Part shown: positions 20,939-29,991 of the stretch, in pieces
Layout of the letters: the number at the start of each line of letters is the position of its first letter
How positions within the stretch are numbered: position 1 is the stretch's first letter
Assembly: GCF_003634635.1 (NCBI RefSeq)
Contig: NZ_RBJB01000004.1
Coordinates: forward strand, 248,001-312,000
Source: Marinobacter nauticus
GTDB taxonomy: Bacteria; Pseudomonadota; Gammaproteobacteria; Pseudomonadales; Oleiphilaceae
Direction: 5' to 3'
Length of the DNA stretch: 64,000 nt
Program-made: the position numbers and the translations under genes
Notes under the pieces: model-generated
Databases searched by the model: none
The model's input: the letters and a program-made list of their open reading frames with translations, nothing else
What the model was told of the DNA's origin: nothing

Positions 20939-21053
20939 GGAGTCTTTGGGAGGGGGCTTTCCAAAAAACGCTCCTGCGGCACATCCATGTGGCGCTTCTG
21001 CTCCGCCATCCATGGCTCCGCAAATTTTTGGAAAGCCCCCTCCCAAAGACTCC
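20939..21053. repeat. Dispersed inverted-repeat element, copy A
   Basis: Two perfectly complementary 29-nt arms (20939-20967 and 21025-21053; inner ends ...GGCTTTCCAAAAA and TTTTTGGAAAGCC...) enclose a 57-nt loop. Read on the minus strand, the loop contains TTGCGGAGCCATGGATGGCG and GAGCAGAAGCG. Copy B at 61668-61776 has the same loop core and inner arm sequence. It lies in the gap between the carbonic-anhydrase-like gene and prlC. It carries no gene. Confidence 0.85.
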
Positions 21054-21111
21054 CCCAAGGATTGGAGTTGCCTGAAAGTAACTTAAACCTAGACAGCTGA
21101 GAAGGGGACCT

Positions 21112-23157
21112 ATGAATAACCCGCTACTGACTGACGATCTGTTGCCGAAGTTCGGCCATATCCGTACCGAGCACATGGAAACGGCCATAGACCAGATTCT
21201 CAGCGAGAACCGGATGAAGATCCAGACGCTGGCCCAGCAGGAGGATCCCAGCTGGGAAACCCTGGCCCAGCCGATGCAGGAGCTGGAAAACAAGCTGAGC
21301 AACGCCTGGTCGGTGATCTCTCACCTGAACGGTGTGATGAACAACGATGACCTGCGCAAAGTGTATAAGAACTGTCTGGAAAAGCTGACCGAATATAGTA
21401 CTGAAGTCAGCCAGAACAGTGCCCTGTGTGAGGCCTATAAAAAGCTGGCCGCCCGCGACGATTTCCGCAACCTGAGCGAATCCCAGCGCAAGTCCATCGA
21501 CAACATCCTGCGGGATTTCCGGCTCGGTGGTGTGGATCTGCCTGAGGACAAGAAAAAGCGTTACGCGGAACTGTCCCGGGAGCTGGCGGAACTGTCCAAC
21601 AAGTTCAGCGATAACGTGCTGGACGCCACCCAGCACTGGTACAAGCACATCACCGATGTGGATGAGCTGTCCGGCCTGCCGGAGACGGCCATTGAAGGCG
21701 CAAAGCAGGCTGCCCGGCAGAAGGAGCTGGACGGCTATGTGATTACCCTGGATTTCCCCAGTTTCTATCCGGTGATGACCTACGGCGACAACCGCAGCCT
21801 GCGCCGGGAAGTGTACGAGGCGTTTGTTACCCGGGCGTCAGATCAGGGCCCGGATGCCGCGAAGTGGGATAATACCCCGGTGATGGCTGAGATTCTCAAG
21901 CGTCGCCATGCCCTCGCCCAGTTGCTCGGATTTGACAACTACGCCGAGCGTTCGCTGGCCACCAAGATGGCCCGCAGTGTCGATGAGGTGATGGAGTTCC
22001 TGAATCAGTTGGCAGCCAAATCCAAGCCCCAGGCGGAGAAGGAGTTCGCCGAGCTGAAGGCATTTGTGAAAGACGAATACGGCGTCGAGGATCTTCAGGC
22101 CTGGGATGTGGGTTATTACAGCGAGAAGCTGCGCCAGAAGCGTTACGATATTTCCCCGGAAACCCTGCGCCCCTGGTTCCCGGTGGACAAGGTGGTACCG
22201 GGCCTGTTCCGGGTGGCAGAGAAGCTGTTTGATGTTCAGATCGAAGCCCATCCAGAGGTGGAAACCTGGCACGCAGATGCCCAAGCCTACTGTATCAGTC
22301 GCCACGGCGAGCCGATTGCCTGGTTCTACCTTGACCTCTATGCCCGCCAGGGCAAACGCGGTGGTGCCTGGATGGCGGACTGCCGGGTGCGCTGGCGCGA
22401 TTTGCGCGGCCGGTTGCAGTTGCCAGTGGCGTTCCTGACCTGCAACTTCACGCCACCGGTGGACGGCAAGCCGGCATTGCTGACTCACGACGAAGTCACC
22501 ACCCTGTTCCACGAATTCGGTCATGGTCTGCATCACATGCTGACCCAGGTCGAGGTGATGGATGTGTCGGGTATTAACGGTGTGGCCTGGGATGCGGTGG
22601 AGTTGCCCAGCCAGTTCCTGGAGAACTGGTGCTGGAATCCGGAGTCGCTGGCGCTGATTGCCAGTCACCATGAAACCGGAGAACCGCTGCCGGAAGATCT
22701 GCTGCAGAAACTGTTGGCGGCCAAGAACTTCCAGTCCGGGATGGCCATGGTGCGGCAGCTGGAGTTCTCGCTGTTCGATTTCCGGTTGCACGCGGAATTC
22801 AGCGAGCAGGCGCCGACCAATCCGCTCGACATGCACCGGACAGTGCGGGAAGAGATTGCCGTGGTTCAGGCGCCGGAGTTCAATCGTTTTCCGAATGCTT
22901 TCTCCCACATTTTCGCCGGCGGCTACGCGGCGGGCTATTACAGCTACAAGTGGGCGGAAGTGCTGGCGGCCGATGCGTTCTCGCTGTTTGAGGAGAATGG
23001 TATTTTTGATCCGGAAACCGGCAAGGCCTTCCTGCACAACATTCTGGAGAAAGGCGGCTCGCAGGAGCCCATGGAGCTGTTCAAGGCCTTCCGGGGCAGG
23101 GAGCCCGAAGTGGATGCCTTGCTGAAGCAGACCGGCATTACGGACGAAGCGGCCTGA
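21112..23157 (+). CDS. prlC: Oligopeptidase A (M3 zinc peptidase)
   Basis: A 681-residue cytoplasmic thimet-type peptidase of normal length. It degrades peptides of about 5-20 residues, including cleaved signal peptides. The HEFGH zinc motif lies at residues 467-471 within TTLFHEFGHGLHHML, and the third ligand Glu is expected in AWDAVELPSQFLENWCW about 28 residues later. The C-terminal HIFAGGYAAGYYSYKWAEVLA is typical of the family. A GAAGGGGACC ribosome binding site precedes the ATG. Confidence 0.97.
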   Translation: MNNPLLTDDLLPKFGHIRTEHMETAIDQILSENRMKIQTLAQQEDPSWETLAQPMQELENKLSNAWSVISHLNGVMNNDDLRKVYKNCLEKLTEYSTEVSQNSALCEAYKKLAARDDFRNLSESQRKSIDNILRDFRLGGVDLPEDKKKRYAELSRELAELSNKFSDNVLDATQHWYKHITDVDELSGLPETAIEGAKQAARQKELDGYVITLDFPSFYPVMTYGDNRSLRREVYEAFVTRASDQGPDAAKWDNTPVMAEILKRRHALAQLLGFDNYAERSLATKMARSVDEVMEFLNQLAAKSKPQAEKEFAELKAFVKDEYGVEDLQAWDVGYYSEKLRQKRYDISPETLRPWFPVDKVVPGLFRVAEKLFDVQIEAHPEVETWHADAQAYCISRHGEPIAWFYLDLYARQGKRGGAWMADCRVRWRDLRGRLQLPVAFLTCNFTPPVDGKPALLTHDEVTTLFHEFGHGLHHMLTQVEVMDVSGINGVAWDAVELPSQFLENWCWNPESLALIASHHETGEPLPEDLLQKLLAAKNFQSGMAMVRQLEFSLFDFRLHAEFSEQAPTNPLDMHRTVREEIAVVQAPEFNRFPNAFSHIFAGGYAAGYYSYKWAEVLAADAFSLFEENGIFDPETGKAFLHNILEKGGSQEPMELFKAFRGREPEVDALLKQTGITDEAA

Positions 23158-23213
23158 TACAAACACGCCCGGTGGTCGTACTGGCCATCGGGTGACTTAT
23201 CTGGAGTTGAATT

Positions 23214-23465
23214 ATGGCGAGTCCGAAACGCTTTATCGCCGGCGCTGTCTGTCCCCGTTGTGCGGAGATGGACAAGATCATGATGTTTACCGATGACCAC
23301 GGTGAGCAGGTGCGCGAATGTGTGGCATGTGGGTTTACCGATGCCATGTCCGATCAGGAGCAGCCGGCGGCACCGGAGATCGAGACCCGGGTGAACAAGC
23401 GCGACAACAAGGACGATCACACGGTAAAACAGGTGGTGTTCTTCAAGTCCGGTTCAGAAGACTGA
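23214..23465 (+). CDS. yheV: YheV-family putative zinc ribbon protein
   Basis: An 83-residue protein with two Cys pairs, CPRC (13-16) and CVACGF (36-41), in the spacing of a small zinc ribbon, and a conserved C-terminus ending VKQVVFFKSG. The family (YheV/DUF2387) is found next to prlC or K+ efflux genes in gammaproteobacteria. Function unknown. A TGGAG lies upstream of the ATG, 56 bp after prlC, so it may be co-transcribed. Confidence 0.85.
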   Translation: MASPKRFIAGAVCPRCAEMDKIMMFTDDHGEQVRECVACGFTDAMSDQEQPAAPEIETRVNKRDNKDDHTVKQVVFFKSGSED

Positions 23466-23474
23466 TCCCCCGGC

Positions 23475-23502
23475 TTGCCTGGCCGTCTTCGGCCGGCGGC
23501 AA
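23475..23502. terminator. Weak hairpin between yheV and the antiporter gene
   Basis: GGCCG, loop TCTT, CGGCC is flanked by TTGCC and GGCAA, which can extend the stem with a bulge. It lies between two convergent stops. No T-run, so termination is only suggested. Confidence 0.35.
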
Positions 23503-23523
23503 ACCGAGGGCGTCGCCGGTGCC

Positions 23524-24846
23524 TCAGAGCACCATGGCGGCCAGCCAGCCGAAGGCCAGCAGTGGCAGGTTGTAGTGCAGGAACGTGGGCACCACGGTGT
23601 CCCAGATGTGGTTGTGCTGGCCATCCACATTCAGGCCGGCGGTGGGGCCGAGGGTGGAGTCTGATGCCGGAGAGCCGGCATCGCCCAGAGCACCCGCCGT
23701 GCCCACCAGGGCTACGATGGCCAGGGGGCTGAAGCCCAGTTGCAGCGCCAGTGGCACATACAGGGCGGCGATAATGGGGATGGTGGAGAATGATGACCCG
23801 ATGCCCATGGTGATCAACAGGCCCACCACCAGCATCAGCAATGCTGCCAGCGCCTTGTTCTCGCCTATGGCGGCGACCGAACCTTCCACCAGAGTGGCGA
23901 TTTCGCCGGTTTCCCGCATCACTTCCGCAAAGCCGTTGGCGGCAATCATGATGAAGCCGATCATGGCCAGCATTTTCATGCCTTCGGTGAACAGGTCGTC
24001 GGCTTCTTTCCACTTCACCACGCCAGAGACATTGAAAAGCACGAAGCCGGCCAGGGCGCCCAGGATCATGGAGCCCAGCCAGAGTTGCACCACGAACGCT
24101 ACGGCAATGGCGACCAGCGCCATCACCAGCGTTCTGGGGCTGTATTTCACATCCACACGCTCGGTCTGTTCGATACGCTTGAGGTCATAGCCGCGACCGC
24201 CCCGGTAGCTGAAGAAGACCGCAACCAGCAGGCCAAGGAGCATGCCCAGTGCCGGCAGCGCCATGGCAGACATGACGTTCAGGTTGCTGGCATCAACGCC
24301 GTTGTCGGCCACATTGGCCAGCAGGATCTCGTTCAGATAGATACCGCCGAAGCCTACCGGCAGGAACATGTAAGGCGTGATCAGGCCGAAGGTCAGCACG
24401 CAGGCCACCAGCCGGCGGTCCATGTTCAACTTCGCCATCACGTACAGCAGTGGCGGCACGACCAGCGGAATGAAGGCGATGTGAATCGGCAGGATGTTCT
24501 GGGACGATACGGCAATGGCCAGCAGCAGACCGATGATCATGAACCGGATGCCGGTGGCAGCGCCCCCTTCATCCTGCCGGCCCACCATGGCCAGGGCCTT
24601 GTCGGCCAGGGCGTGGGCCAGCCCCGATTTTCCGATGGCGACGGCAAACGCGCCCAGGGTGGCATAGGACAAGGCCACGGTGGCACCACCGCCCAGGCCG
24701 ATATTGAAGGCATTGATGGTATCTTCAAGGGACATGCCTGCCACCAGGCCACCGGAAATGGCGCCGATGATCAGGGCAACAACAACGTGAATGCGGCACA
24801 GGCTCAGTACGAGCATGATCAGTACCGCGGCAACTACGGCATTCAT
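23524..24846 (-). CDS. Na+/H+ antiporter-family membrane transporter (YuiF-like)
   Basis: A 440-residue protein with about 11-12 hydrophobic helices, related to the NhaC/YuiF branch of the ion transporter superfamily. Conserved stretches are [60 protein letters not shown] and the late [20 protein letters not shown]. The start at 24846 has GGAG 9 nt upstream; a longer frame to 24903 adds a non-hydrophobic extension without a ribosome binding site. Relatives are annotated as Na+/H+ antiporters or amino-acid transporters, and the substrate is not settled by sequence. Confidence 0.8.
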   Translation of the reverse strand: MNAVVAAVLIMLVLSLCRIHVVVALIIGAISGGLVAGMSLEDTINAFNIGLGGGATVALSYATLGAFAVAIGKSGLAHALADKALAMVGRQDEGGAATGIRFMIIGLLLAIAVSSQNILPIHIAFIPLVVPPLLYVMAKLNMDRRLVACVLTFGLITPYMFLPVGFGGIYLNEILLANVADNGVDASNLNVMSAMALPALGMLLGLLVAVFFSYRGGRGYDLKRIEQTERVDVKYSPRTLVMALVAIAVAFVVQLWLGSMILGALAGFVLFNVSGVVKWKEADDLFTEGMKMLAMIGFIMIAANGFAEVMRETGEIATLVEGSVAAIGENKALAALLMLVVGLLITMGIGSSFSTIPIIAALYVPLALQLGFSPLAIVALVGTAGALGDAGSPASDSTLGPTAGLNVDGQHNHIWDTVVPTFLHYNLPLLAFGWLAAMVL

Positions 24847-24960
24847 GGCAAACTCCGGATAGGAATCTAGGGAATACCGGCACCTTTTGGGCGCCGGCAG
24901 CACGAAAAGTGCGCTAATGTGCAGGAAATGGCCGCCGCAGTCAAAACGGTTGTGTAACCG

Positions 24961-25191
24961 TTACTCGTCCTCAACCCGCATGAAACGGGGAACCTGTTCG
25001 CCGGCCACATCGACGGTTTCCAGAAACATGGGGAGCGGGCGAACCCATAGACTATGGTCGCCGTACAGGCAGCGATAGACCACCAGCGGCTCTTCGGTTT
25101 CGCTGTGGCGGGCCACGCCGATCACGTCGTAGTCCTTGCCTTTGTAGTGCCGGTAGCGGCCGGGCTGAACCGTGTGTCTGCGTTCGGGCAT
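24961..25191 (-). CDS. DUF1653 protein
   Basis: A 76-residue single-domain protein. The sequence RYRHYKGKDYDVIGVARHSE, EPLVVYRCLYGDHSLWVRPL and FLETVDVAGEQVPRF fits the small beta-rich DUF1653 family throughout. Cytoplasmic, function unknown. Divergent from the diguanylate cyclase gene. Confidence 0.85.
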   Translation of the reverse strand: MPERRHTVQPGRYRHYKGKDYDVIGVARHSETEEPLVVYRCLYGDHSLWVRPLPMFLETVDVAGEQVPRFMRVEDE

Positions 25192-25351
25192 GTCTTCCTC
25201 TCTGGTGGTAGCGGGGCTTTACCCCTTAATTTCGTCGGACTTGAGCCGGATATCCGTCTACACTGTTTGTGAAGCACGGTTGGTTATGGTGTTTCCCATC
25301 AGAACACAACAGTGTAGTTCAAGCACCCCGGGCCGGAAATTACAGACAAGA

Positions 25352-27148
25352 ATGAACGGGCGCATTTCCCGCAGAACAGGCATATTCCTTACCTTGCTGC
25401 TGTGCTTGGCCTTCACTGCTGCCCATGCCGAGCCGGTATCCTTCCAATGGTTGTCGGTACCTCAGGGGGCCAGGGATGTCGAGGCGATCCGCGCCATCGG
25501 CCCTGACCAGTGGCAGACGGTTCCGGCCGGCCAGACCCTGAACCGGGGATTCAGTGACGACGAATTCTGGTTGCAGGTACGGGTACCGGCGCAACCCGTC
25601 AACCGGGTTCTGGAAGTGGGCTATCCCCTGCTCGATGAAGTGTCGGTGTATTGGGAACTGGATGGCCGGATTATCGAATCCCATCACACCGGGGACACCC
25701 GGCCGTTCGACAGCCGGCCGATTGTGCACCGCAATTTCGTCTTTCTGGTACCGTCCAATACCGAGCCGGTCACGGCCTGGATTCGTGTGCAGACCCAGGG
25801 CTCGGTTCAGGTTCCCGTCGCGGTAACCCCGTCCGCCGAATTTCTTGCCAACGAGCAGATTTCCTATGGCTGGCAGACCATGTTCCTGGGAATCGTGGTC
25901 GCCCTGGCCCTGTATAACCTGTTTCTGTTCCTGATTGTCCGCCACCAGACCTATCTCTGGTATGTGCTGACAGTTGTCTGTTCCGGTGCCGTGCAGCTCA
26001 ACTTCAATGGCCTGCTGTTCCAGTGGTTCTGGCCTGACGTGCCGTGGATCAACCGTTACTTCACTGTGCCGGTGGTCAGTGCCGCGCTGATTGCGGCCAT
26101 TGTTTTCACCATGAAATTCCTGTTGGTCAAGAGTTACTCGCGCTGGGGTTATCGGATTCTTCAGGCACTGCTGGCGGTCAACCTGTTGGGTCTGATCTAT
26201 GGTTTCCTCGGTTCTTACCAGGTGGGCATTATCTGGATAAGCAATCTGGCTGCGTTCGCGACCCCGGTGGCCTGGCTGATTGGTATCAATGTCTGGCGCA
26301 GGGGCCAGATCCTGGGCGGCTTTTATGTACTTGCCTGGACGCCCTTGCTATTGGGGCACCTGGTGCTGGCAGTCAGCAAGCTGGGCTGGATTCCGCGCAG
26401 CCCGTTTACCGAACTGGCGCCCCAGGCCGGGGTGGCGGTTGAGGTGATCTTGCTGTCGTTTGCCCTGGCCTACCGGATCAACATGGAACGCCGGCGCCGG
26501 CAACAGGCCCAGGAGCATGCCCTGGACATACAGCGCCAGGCCAACCTGACCCTGGAATCCCGGGTTCGGGAACGCACCGAGGAGCTGGAGCAGGCAAACG
26601 AGCAGTTGCGGGCCATCAGTCTGACCGATGGCCTGACTCACGTCGCCAACCGGCGCCGGTTTGATGAGAAACTGGAAACCGAGTGGAACCGGGCGTTGCG
26701 TCACGAGCATGAACTGAGCCTGATTCTGCTGGATATTGACCACTTCAAGCAGGTGAACGACCGCTTCGGTCATCTGGTGGGGGACGATTGCCTGGTGGCG
26801 CTGGCCTCGATTCTGTCCGATGAAGTCCAGCGCTCTGGGGACCTGGTGGCTCGTTACGGCGGTGAGGAGTTCGCCATTCTGCTGCCCACCACGGATGTGG
26901 CCGGCGCGCAGCAGGTGGCGGAACGGATGCGGCTGTCGGTCGCCCGAACGCCGGTCAACAGCGGCGAGCATATGTCGCCGGTCAGCCTGACCATCAGTCT
27001 GGGTGTGGCGACACTGACCCCCAACCGGCAATCCGATTGTCAGGAACTGATTCGCCGCGCCGATGAGGCGCTCTACGCCGCCAAGTCTGATGGGCGCAAC
27101 CGGGTGGTGGTCTGGCACCCGAAAGCGGTTGCGCCCACCACCGGCTGA
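25352..27148 (+). CDS. 7TMR-DISM diguanylate cyclase
   Basis: A 598-residue membrane sensor that should make cyclic di-GMP. The signal peptide (ending AHA) leads into a periplasmic 7TMR-DISM extracellular domain (about 30-165), then seven membrane helices (about 170-375), a coiled coil (about 385-430) and a C-terminal GGDEF domain. The active-site motif is GGEEF (about 503-507), with an intact RxxD inhibitory site (RSGD) five residues before it, so both catalysis and product inhibition are expected. The start at 25352 is chosen for the signal peptide; the open frame extends to 25172 but no good ribosome binding site decides it. Confidence 0.85.
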   Translation: MNGRISRRTGIFLTLLLCLAFTAAHAEPVSFQWLSVPQGARDVEAIRAIGPDQWQTVPAGQTLNRGFSDDEFWLQVRVPAQPVNRVLEVGYPLLDEVSVYWELDGRIIESHHTGDTRPFDSRPIVHRNFVFLVPSNTEPVTAWIRVQTQGSVQVPVAVTPSAEFLANEQISYGWQTMFLGIVVALALYNLFLFLIVRHQTYLWYVLTVVCSGAVQLNFNGLLFQWFWPDVPWINRYFTVPVVSAALIAAIVFTMKFLLVKSYSRWGYRILQALLAVNLLGLIYGFLGSYQVGIIWISNLAAFATPVAWLIGINVWRRGQILGGFYVLAWTPLLLGHLVLAVSKLGWIPRSPFTELAPQAGVAVEVILLSFALAYRINMERRRRQQAQEHALDIQRQANLTLESRVRERTEELEQANEQLRAISLTDGLTHVANRRRFDEKLETEWNRALRHEHELSLILLDIDHFKQVNDRFGHLVGDDCLVALASILSDEVQRSGDLVARYGGEEFAILLPTTDVAGAQQVAERMRLSVARTPVNSGEHMSPVSLTISLGVATLTPNRQSDCQELIRRADEALYAAKSDGRNRVVVWHPKAVAPTTG

Positions 27149-27150
27149 CC

Positions 27151-27537
27151 TCAGTTCTTGAGCTTGTACCGGCCCGGCCCCAGGAAAATCAGCGCCAGTG
27201 CGGTGAACAGGAAGAAGCCCTGAAGTTCCAGCGCCCAGCCGCCATTGCTGCTCAGGGTCAACAGCTGATGGCCATGCACCAGGGCGATGGCAACGATCAT
27301 GTTGAAGACAATGATCAGGGCGCCAATCCGGGTCTGGTATCCGAGAATAACCATCAGCGGTGCAATGACTTCCCCGATATAGACGCCGTAGGCCAGGATC
27401 GTGGGCAGGCCATGGCTGGCCAGCTGGCCTTCGATAAAGCCAATGCCATTGAGCAGTTTGGCGATGCCGTGGAACAGCAGTAACCCGCCCAGTGTCAGCC
27501 GTACAATCAGTTTTCCAAGATCGGCATTATCCAGCAC
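27151..27537 (-). CDS. DoxX-family membrane protein
   Basis: A 128-residue protein with four membrane helices and the DoxX pattern GKLIVRLTLGGLLLFHGIAK, then ILAYGVYIGEVIAPLMVILG. I choose the GTG at 27537 because AGGAGG lies 6-7 nt upstream; a TTG at 27570 has none. Its stop is 2 bp from the convergent cyclase stop. DoxX proteins are linked to redox or quinone functions in other bacteria; no specific role can be given here. Confidence 0.8.
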   Translation of the reverse strand: MLDNADLGKLIVRLTLGGLLLFHGIAKLLNGIGFIEGQLASHGLPTILAYGVYIGEVIAPLMVILGYQTRIGALIIVFNMIVAIALVHGHQLLTLSSNGGWALELQGFFLFTALALIFLGPGRYKLKN

Positions 27538-27617
27538 GTTTGGCCTCCTCAGTGTTGTTCGGGAGGGCAAGAATACTGGTTTTCCGGAGGCAATTCAGTG
27601 ACGTGTTGTTATTAAAC

Positions 27618-28304
27618 TCAGCACGACGGCCCGAGGGCGAAGCGGATGTGGTTCCGCTCCAGCAGGTTTTCCCAGTACTGTCGCATCCAGTCCCAGGCCT
27701 GGTTATTGACCTGGTCGATGAAGGGTTCCAGGTCCAGGTCGTAGTAATCCGGGGTGCCGGCAATCTGGAGTACGGTAACGGTAATGGCATCGTCCAGCTC
27801 ATTGGCGAAGGGTTCACCAATGAGCTCGTGCACCAACAGGTTGGCCCGGGTGGCTTCCAGGTCAATCAGTTCGCTGGCGCGGGTAGAGCGGTTGTTATCG
27901 TGCATTTCTTCCATCAACCGGTGGCACAGGTAAGCGCGTATGAGCAGCCCGTCCAGGCCATCGTAGCGGACCAGCAGTACTGAGGGCTGGGTGAAGTAGC
28001 GGGTAGCGGCATCAATGAAGGGTTGGAACAGTTCGGTTATGCCGGCTTCCCGGGCACAGGCGTCAACACATTCCACCAGCCTGGGCGCCATCTCGATGTA
28101 TTCCACCGCGAACTGGAACAGGGACGTTGCCGGTTGATAGCCATCCACCACCACCGAACCCGGCAGCCGGGCGGCTTTCTCTTTCATCTGGCGTAAGAAG
28201 GCGCCGGATCGTGCTTCCTGGCGCCTTGCCTGATCGATGATTTCAAGGACGGCCTGTGGTGTCATTTCAGGAGATGCCGAAGTCTGAACAATGTGAGGTC
28301 GCAA
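27618..28304 (-). CDS. Unrecognised cytoplasmic protein
   Basis: A 228-residue acidic, mostly helical protein with no signal peptide, membrane helix or cysteine motif. Its sequence includes FQFAVEYIEMAPRLVECVDA, PSVLLVRYDGLDGLLIRAYL and a C-terminal ITVTVLQIAGTPDYYDLDLE. I do not recognise the family. The regular amino-acid composition and intact length indicate a real gene. It lies upstream of the DoxX gene on the same strand with an 80-bp gap, which could make a two-gene unit. Confidence 0.65.
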   Translation of the reverse strand: MRPHIVQTSASPEMTPQAVLEIIDQARRQEARSGAFLRQMKEKAARLPGSVVVDGYQPATSLFQFAVEYIEMAPRLVECVDACAREAGITELFQPFIDAATRYFTQPSVLLVRYDGLDGLLIRAYLCHRLMEEMHDNNRSTRASELIDLEATRANLLVHELIGEPFANELDDAITVTVLQIAGTPDYYDLDLEPFIDQVNNQAWDWMRQYWENLLERNHIRFALGPSC

Positions 28305-28456
28305 GGCGCCTCCCGTTCTATCAAGGAGTAACCGGAGGCAGGAAAGCAGGGGCTGGCTACCGCAACATGCCTGCCGTTTCTGACTAGTGTAGCCAAGATT
28401 TGTTGCCTTGCTGCCTGTACTGGCAAATTTAACGGTTACGGTGTGTATAGCAGGCT

Positions 28457-29803
28457 TCAGCGGGCATCAAACCACCGGTCCTCGCGGGTATAGCGCCAGC
28501 ACAACCAGCCCATGCTTCCGGCTCGCGCCAGCATCAGCGTAATGAGCGCAAACCAGAGTCCGTGGTTGCCCCACCCGGTGGTCAGCCACCAGACCGGCAG
28601 AAACACAGCCAGCGCTGAAAACAGCATGGTGTTCTGCATTTCCCGGGTGCGGGTGGCGCCGATGAACACACCGTCAAGCAGAAAACCCCAGACCGAGGCA
28701 AATGGCAGCAGCCAGAGCCAGGGCAGGTATTGCCAGGCGGTAGTTCGCACCTCCTCCAGACCGGTCAGCAGGCTGATTAGCCAGCGACCGCCGAGCACGA
28801 ACGCAACGGTCAGCAGCAACGCACCCCAGATCGACCAGCGCAGGGCGCTCAGGAAGACCATGCGGAACCGGTGCCGGCTGTTCTGGCCAATGGCCTCACC
28901 CACCAAAGCTTCGGCAGCATTGGCGAATCCGTCCAGGGCATTGGAAATCACCAGCAAAAAGGTGATCAGCACGGCGTTGGCGGCCAGGATGATATCCCCC
29001 TGCCGGGCACCCTGAGCGGTGAAAAACGCCAGTACCAGCAGCAGGGCAATGGTGCGAACCATGATGTAACGGTTCACCTGCAGAATGGTCAGGTAGTCTG
29101 CCAACTGTCCGAACAGCGCGCGGGTCAGTCGCTGGCCTTCGGGCATCCTCCGGAGCACGATGGCAAACCCGATCAGGGCAGCACCGTATTCCGCCATCAC
29201 GGTGGCCATGGCCACGCCCCGGCTGTTCCAGCCCAGTACCGTAACGAAGAACACGTCCAGCACAATGTTGATGCCGTTGGCGATGATCAGCATCACCATG
29301 GGGCCGCGGGGGAACTGGGTGCCGATCAGCCAGCCCACCAGGGTGTACTGGCACAGCACCGCGGGCGCACTCCAGATACGGATGGCCGCGTATTCTGCGG
29401 CCAGAGCCGACACCTCAGGGCTGGGATTCATCAGCTCCAGACCGATCCGGATCAACGGTTGGTGGAACAGAATCAGTAACAGCCCGATGCCGATGGCCAG
29501 CAGGATTGAGCGTAATAGCAGCGCGACCTGAGCAAAGGCATCCCGTTTGCCCCAGGCCTGCGCCGCCAGACCGGTGGTGCCCATGCGCATGAAGCCGAAG
29601 GTCCAGTACAGAATGCTGAACAGGTTGGCGCCCACGGCGACCGCGCCCAGGAATTCCGGACTGTGCAGATGGCCGAGCACGGCGGTGTCCACCAGGCCCA
29701 GCAGGGGCACGGTGAGATTGGTCAGCATCAGTGGCCAGGCCAGTGCCCACAGGCGTCGGTCAATGATGCCGGGCGCACGCTGCTTATTCTTTATGCTTCT
29801 CAA
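28457..29803 (-). CDS. dinF: MATE-family efflux transporter (DinF-like)
   Basis: A 448-residue carrier with twelve predicted helices and the MATE start ALAWPLMLTNLTVPLLGLVD, followed by TAVLGHLHSPEFLGAVAVGA. The DinF subgroup pattern is seen in FGFMRMGTTGLAAQAWGKRD and in NALDGFANAAEALVGEAIG. It would export cationic or oxidised compounds using a Na+ or H+ gradient. The gene stands alone; no LexA box was identified next to it. Confidence 0.85.
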   Translation of the reverse strand: MRSIKNKQRAPGIIDRRLWALAWPLMLTNLTVPLLGLVDTAVLGHLHSPEFLGAVAVGANLFSILYWTFGFMRMGTTGLAAQAWGKRDAFAQVALLLRSILLAIGIGLLLILFHQPLIRIGLELMNPSPEVSALAAEYAAIRIWSAPAVLCQYTLVGWLIGTQFPRGPMVMLIIANGINIVLDVFFVTVLGWNSRGVAMATVMAEYGAALIGFAIVLRRMPEGQRLTRALFGQLADYLTILQVNRYIMVRTIALLLVLAFFTAQGARQGDIILAANAVLITFLLVISNALDGFANAAEALVGEAIGQNSRHRFRMVFLSALRWSIWGALLLTVAFVLGGRWLISLLTGLEEVRTTAWQYLPWLWLLPFASVWGFLLDGVFIGATRTREMQNTMLFSALAVFLPVWWLTTGWGNHGLWFALITLMLARAGSMGWLCWRYTREDRWFDAR

Positions 29804-29991
29804 AACTCTGCACTTATCTTATTTGGATTTAAGGATTTTTTAGTCTTTTTTTGATCTGTGTCTATACTCAATTTTGATGTATCCATAAGCAGGCTTTCAC
29901 TCGGGGATTTCCGACGGTTGCGAGTGCCATCGGTAAATTTCTGAGGGATGACGCAAAATCCGACAAGAATAACACTCTGTGGAGACACAGT

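Noticed and set aside
20902..21009. N-terminal extension of the carbonic-anhydrase-like protein
   Set aside because: It is translated from the arm and loop of the inverted-repeat element and is not part of the conserved fold.
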